Below are positions 60,271-64,000 of a DNA stretch of 64,000 nucleotides, in pieces. The translations under genes and the position numbers were made by a program. This DNA comes from Tragulus kanchil (Eukaryota > Chordata > Mammalia > Artiodactyla > Tragulidae), in NCBI GenBank assembly GCA_022376925.1, contig JAIOJX010000025.1, positions 94,205,608 through 94,269,607 of the forward strand, given 5' to 3'. Below the pieces are notes generated by a model. It searched no databases, was not told the origin of the DNA, and saw only the letters and a program-made list of their open reading frames with translations. Position 1 is the first letter of the stretch. The number at the start of each line of letters is the position of its first letter.

Positions 60271-62453
60271 AATTGGTGAGTCAACAGTGTAAAGACATAC
60301 TTAAAGCTTTACCTGTGACTATCCATAATTCAACCTATTCCCTAGAGGATGAGTAAGCTGTTTCTGCTATTTTGCCACTAAAAACAATGCTGCAGTAAGC
60401 ATCCTTAGAAATAGTTCCTTATGCTATACACCGACATTTTCATTTGAGTAAGGAAGCTTCCTAAAAATGGAACTGCTGATTCAAAAGGTATGACCATTTT
60501 AAATTTTATTAAAAACAGCCAGTTGATTTATAAAAGGGCTGTAGAAGCTCACACCTCCTCAATCATGATACAACTGCCCATTTCCCAAGACCAGTAAGCA
60601 GTGAATATTACTCTTAAATTTTTTGCCAACCAAATGGTTGAAAAAGAAAAAAAAAATGATACCTTGTTATAATTTCACTGAACACACTTGCATATATTCT
60701 TTGGTTATCTGCAAGCATTCCTGTGTAAAATGTTCATTTTACAGAGCTGCTTATCTTTTCAATTTGAAGATGCACTGGTATTATCAGAAATATAAAACCT
60801 TTATCTGGTAGTTTGTGGCAATTATTTTCCCAGTCTGTGACTTGTCATTTCACTTATGAATGCCTTATATCATAGAAAAAAATTTATGTTCATGCAAATC
60901 TGCCGATCATTTACTTTATGACTTCTAAACCACTTGTCTCACTTTAGAAGCCCCAAGCTTCTAAATACATTCTCCTATTATTTTTGTTGTTTTACCTTTG
61001 ACATTTATGTCTTTCGTACATTTGGAAGTTACTTTTGATTATAGAATAAGTTAAGGGGTCTAGGTGTGTTTAGAGGTGCCAGTTATCATATGCCTGACTT
61101 GTCTGTGCAGCCATGCAGTTTTGACCAGAAAATATTCTTCTTAAAAACCTAAGGAAAGGCAAAGTGTCCCAGTACTTTATATAATCAGGCAAATCATACC
61201 GAAATGTAAAATTCAGAGGCAAGAATGCATTCAGGGAAGGGGAACAACAATAAAAGTGAAAGACGACAAGCACAGCTTTCTCTTGACTTGTGGCTCTAGC
61301 CTCCATGATGATCCATCCAAAGCAAGCGACAGAAGGCAGGCAAAAAGCAGAAAAGATCCCCTAATTGGTGAGTCAACAGTGTAAAGACATACTTAAAGCT
61401 TTACCTGTGACTATCCATAATTCAACCTATTCCCTAGAGGATGAGTAAGCTGTTTCTGCTATTTTGCCACTAAAAACAATGCTGCAGTAAGCATCCTTAG
61501 AAATAGTTCCTTATGCTATACACCGACATTTTCATTTGAGTAAGGAAGCTTCCTAAAATGGAACTGCTGATTCAAAAGGTATGACCATTTTAAATTTTAT
61601 TAAAAACAGCCAGTTGATTTATAAAAGGGCTGTAGAAGCTCACACCTCCTCAATCATGATACAACTGCCCATTTCCCAAGACCAGTAAGCAGTGAATATT
61701 ACTCTTAAATTTTTTGCCAACCAAATGGTTGAAAAAGAAAAAAAAAATGATACCTTGTTATAATTTCACTGAACACACTTGCATATATTCTTTGGTTATC
61801 TGCAAGCATTCCTGTGTAAAATGTTCATTTTACAGAGCTGCTTATCTTTTCAATTTGAAGATGCACTGGTATTATCAGAAATATAAAACCTTTATCTGGT
61901 AGTTTGTGGCAATTATTTTCCCAGTCTGTGACTTGTCATTTCACTTATGAATGCCTTATATCATAGAAAAAAATTTATGTTCATGCAAATCTGCCGATCA
62001 TTTACTTTATGACTTCTAAACCACTTGTCTCACTTTAGAAGCCCCAAGCTTCTAAATACATTCTCCTATTATTTTTGTTGTTTTACCTTTGACATTTATG
62101 TCTTTCGTACATTTGGAAGTTACTTTTGATTATAGAATAAGTTAAGGGGTCTAGGTGTGTTTAGAGGTGCCAGTTATCATATGCCTGACTTGTCTGTGCA
62201 GCCATGCAGTTTTGACCAGAAAATATTCTTCTTAAAAACCTAAGGAAAGGCAAAGTGTCCCAGTACTTTATATAATCAGGCAAATCATACCGAAATGTAA
62301 AATTCAGAGGCAAGAATGCATTCAGGGAAGGGGAACAACAATAAAAGTGAAAGACGACAAGCACAGCTTTCTCTTGACTTGTGGCTCTAGCCTCCCCATG
62401 ATGATCCATCCAAAGCAAGCGACAGAAGGCAGGCAAAAAAGCAGAAAAAGATC
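60271..62453. repeat. Tandem direct duplication 19 (unit 1.09 kb)
   Basis: 60271-61362 recurs from 61363, offset 1092 then 1091. The A-runs and C-runs near 61350/62440 and a CC near 62395 differ. It overlaps duplication 18, so about 290 bases starting at 59187 occur three times. Confidence 0.96.
60300..61080 (-). mobile_element. Probable old L1 3' sequence, antisense
   Basis: acaatgctgcagtaagcatc, aatggaactgctgattcaaa and tctgtgacttgtcatttcac read like a reversed old L1 3' region. Related sequence is at 59220-59470 and 61390-62170 because of duplications 18 and 19. Confidence 0.5.
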
Positions 62454-62879
62454 CCCCTATCTTGAAGTCGTTGGCTCCCTTCAGGCTCTTGTGTCACAAA
62501 GTTTTCACCGGTTGGTTTCATCCATATGCACTAAAGCGTGAAGCCCGCCTCCGCAAGACACATGAGAATGAGTCCCACGAGTCCTAAGAAGGTCTGGCTG
62601 CAACGCATGTGTCACTTCACCAGTGCGAAAGTTAACTCTTTCTTTAAACTATGGACAAACTCAAAATAAGTGGTCTTTCTGACACTAAATGTCTAAACCG
62701 GGTCAGTTAAATGGTATTCATAAAGTGATTTAACAAAGAGATAGCAGTGAAGAGATGAAATAGAGTTTGGTTTTTCTTGGTTTATCACGAAATGATAAAG
62801 AAAAATCTGTAGGTCAGGGGTCCTGCCCAATGCTGGGTGAAATGAACGGGCACTCTCCCCACATTCAACCTATGTCTGA

Positions 62880-62990
62880 TAATTGTGCATGTATGTGGTA
62901 GAGAGAGGGAAAGAGAGACAGGGAAAAACAGTGCAGATGAAGTGGGAGGAGAGAGAGAGAAAAAGGCGGCAGAGGAACAGAGAAGTATCA
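62880..62990. repeat. Purine-rich (GA) low-complexity stretch
   Basis: Repeated GAGA-type purine tracts such as gagagagagagaaaaagg. Confidence 0.8.
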
Positions 62991-63063
62991 CTCATTGCTC
63001 TGGTCCTCCCCTTCTCACTTCTTATCACATTTTCTCAAGTTAGATATTTAAAAAGCAGCTATC

Positions 63064-63170
63064 AGGAATTCCCTGGCAGCACAGTGGTTAGGACTCTGTG
63101 ATTTCACTGCCAAAGCCCCAAGCTCAAAGAGATACCACAAGCCCTGTGGCATGGGGCAGGGACCACCAAC
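63064..63170 (+). mobile_element. SINE fragment (CHR head)
   Basis: aattccctggcagcacagtg, gttaggactctgtgatttca resemble a tRNA-like SINE head; the rest is degenerate. Confidence 0.6.
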
Positions 63171-63520
63171 AGCTATTTACAAAACCTATTTTTTTTAAAA
63201 GAACTAAAGATTACCCTTCCCCCATTTGAAACACTTTAGAATGTATCAAACTAGTAAACAGGAAAAGAGACACAACGGAGCTAGCCTGAATGATACCCTC
63301 AGTAACCAATGGGAAAGCATGAAGTTCTAAGATATTGCTAAAAGAGTATCTCTGCAATGCATACACTAAATGCATTCACCAAAGCTTTTGTTACTTGAAT
63401 GGAAGAATGAAAAACAGAGGCTGAGTAAAACATGGGCTAACACTCAAAAGATATCACAAAATTTCCAACTTCTTACCTAAGACTTCCTAGTCTGAGGTCT
63501 CCCTATCATATGCTGCTGTT

Positions 63521-63725
63521 GTGTGTGTGTGCTCAGTTGTCCAACTGTGTGCTACCCCATGGTATAGCTCGCCAGGCTCCTCTGTCCAGGATTCTCCAGG
63601 CAAGGATACTAGAGTGTGTTGCCATTTCCTACTCCAGGGGATCTTTCCAACCCAGAGACAGAACTGGTGACTCCAGCGTCTCCTGCATTGGCAGGTGGAT
63701 TCTTTACCACTGCACCGCCTGGGAA
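63521..63725 (-). mobile_element. Bov-tA-type SINE, antisense
   Basis: Starts in a TG run, then ctccaggcaaggatactaga and gcaggtggattctttaccac. Confidence 0.88.
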
Positions 63726-64000
63726 CAAGGGATCATATGCTATCTCACAGTAAATAAAAACACTCCACAATTACCTTAGCCTTCTTTCCTTCATATGCAG
63801 AGAACAGAGCAGCTGACTGGTACCTCCGAGTGAGATCGGCGTGAGTGCTTTTCTGCAGGTTCCAGGGTTCTCTTCCCTCCTCCTGCTTCCTGACATTCTA
63901 GCTTTCAGCTGGGCCCAGACAAGCTGGCTCCGCCTCCTTGAAAGAAGCCAGGGGATTTGCTGCCCAAGGGCATCAAGGTTCCACCCTCCCACACTTAGAC

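Larger units (their letters stand above)
58399..60558. repeat. Tandem direct duplication 18 (unit 1084 bp)
   Basis: 58399-59472 recurs from 59483 at offset 1084. Copy 2 has one extra A in each of two A-runs near its end. Confidence 0.96.
27666..64000 (-). other. HERC3: Upstream HERC3 intron sequence (no further exon recognised)
   Basis: I looked for the preceding HERC3 exon or exons (encoding the first RCC1 blade and the initiator methionine) and did not find them. The stretch is dominated by L1, BovB and SINE sequence and eleven duplications. Segments without any recognised element are roughly 30600-31290, 31930-32400, 33600-33860, 35140-35920, 42945-44220, 46240-46890, 47270-47610, 53620-54300, 58350-58690, 58830-59480 and 61080-63060. 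The exon or exons could be off the right edge or too diverged for me to see by eye. Confidence 0.6.

Noticed and set aside
4847..62453. A real cluster of tandem segmental duplications or a new tandem-repeat system
   Set aside because: Nearly constant unit size over unrelated sequence, garbled first-copy ends, homopolymer differences and frame-breaking exon copies fit untrimmed assembly overlaps better.
1200..63725. tRNA genes suggested by ggttcgatccc B-box-like motifs and tRNA-like heads
   Set aside because: Every instance lies in a Bov-tA or CHR-like SINE followed by a SINE body. None has a complete cloverleaf with an anticodon context.
63771..63992. 73-codon minus-strand frame at the right edge
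   Set aside because: It has a start codon but no recognisable protein similarity or promoter context. Kept only as a possible untranslated exon in the findings.

Overview
This is nuclear DNA from a ruminant mammal, most likely a bovid. It is dense in ruminant retroposons: Bov-tA-type SINEs, CHR-like tRNA-derived SINEs, BovB LINE pieces and L1 fragments. These sit among older L2 and MIR relics, and there is no bacterial-style gene organisation. Nearly all open reading frames above 60 codons are chance frames or lie inside these repeats.

The one gene I can support is HERC3, on the minus strand. Ten distinct coding exons with consensus splice sites lie between 112 and 27665. Read from high to low coordinate they encode a continuous stretch of about 406 codons, roughly residues 76 to 481 by the human protein as I remember it. 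This covers most of the RCC1-like beta-propeller and the start of the linker towards the HECT domain. The HECT exons lie beyond position 1, and the first coding exon or exons lie beyond 64000 or were not recognised. From 27666 to 64000 I see only intron: L1 from about 37.4 to 42 kb and from 47.6 to 58.0 kb, an L1/HAL1-like block from 28.2 to 30.6 kb, a BovB copy nested in L1 at 49.9 to 50.8 kb, and many SINEs.

The most striking feature is structural. The window contains 19 near-perfect direct tandem repeats, each with a unit of about 1.06 to 1.20 kb, and the second copy starts where the first ends. Successive repeats are staggered, so some stretches occur three times. Copies differ by small, mostly homopolymer, indels and the first copy often becomes garbled just before the junction. 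This is what results when contigs or read chunks overlapping by about 1.1 kb are joined end to end without trimming. About 21 kb of the 64 kb is therefore probably false duplication, and the real locus is about 43 kb. Two HERC3 exons are duplicated whole and one in part. Used literally, the extra whole exons (77 and 160 nt) would break the frame, which favours an assembly error.

I found no previously undescribed functional system. The useful results are the HERC3 exon map, the repeat map and the diagnosis of false duplication.
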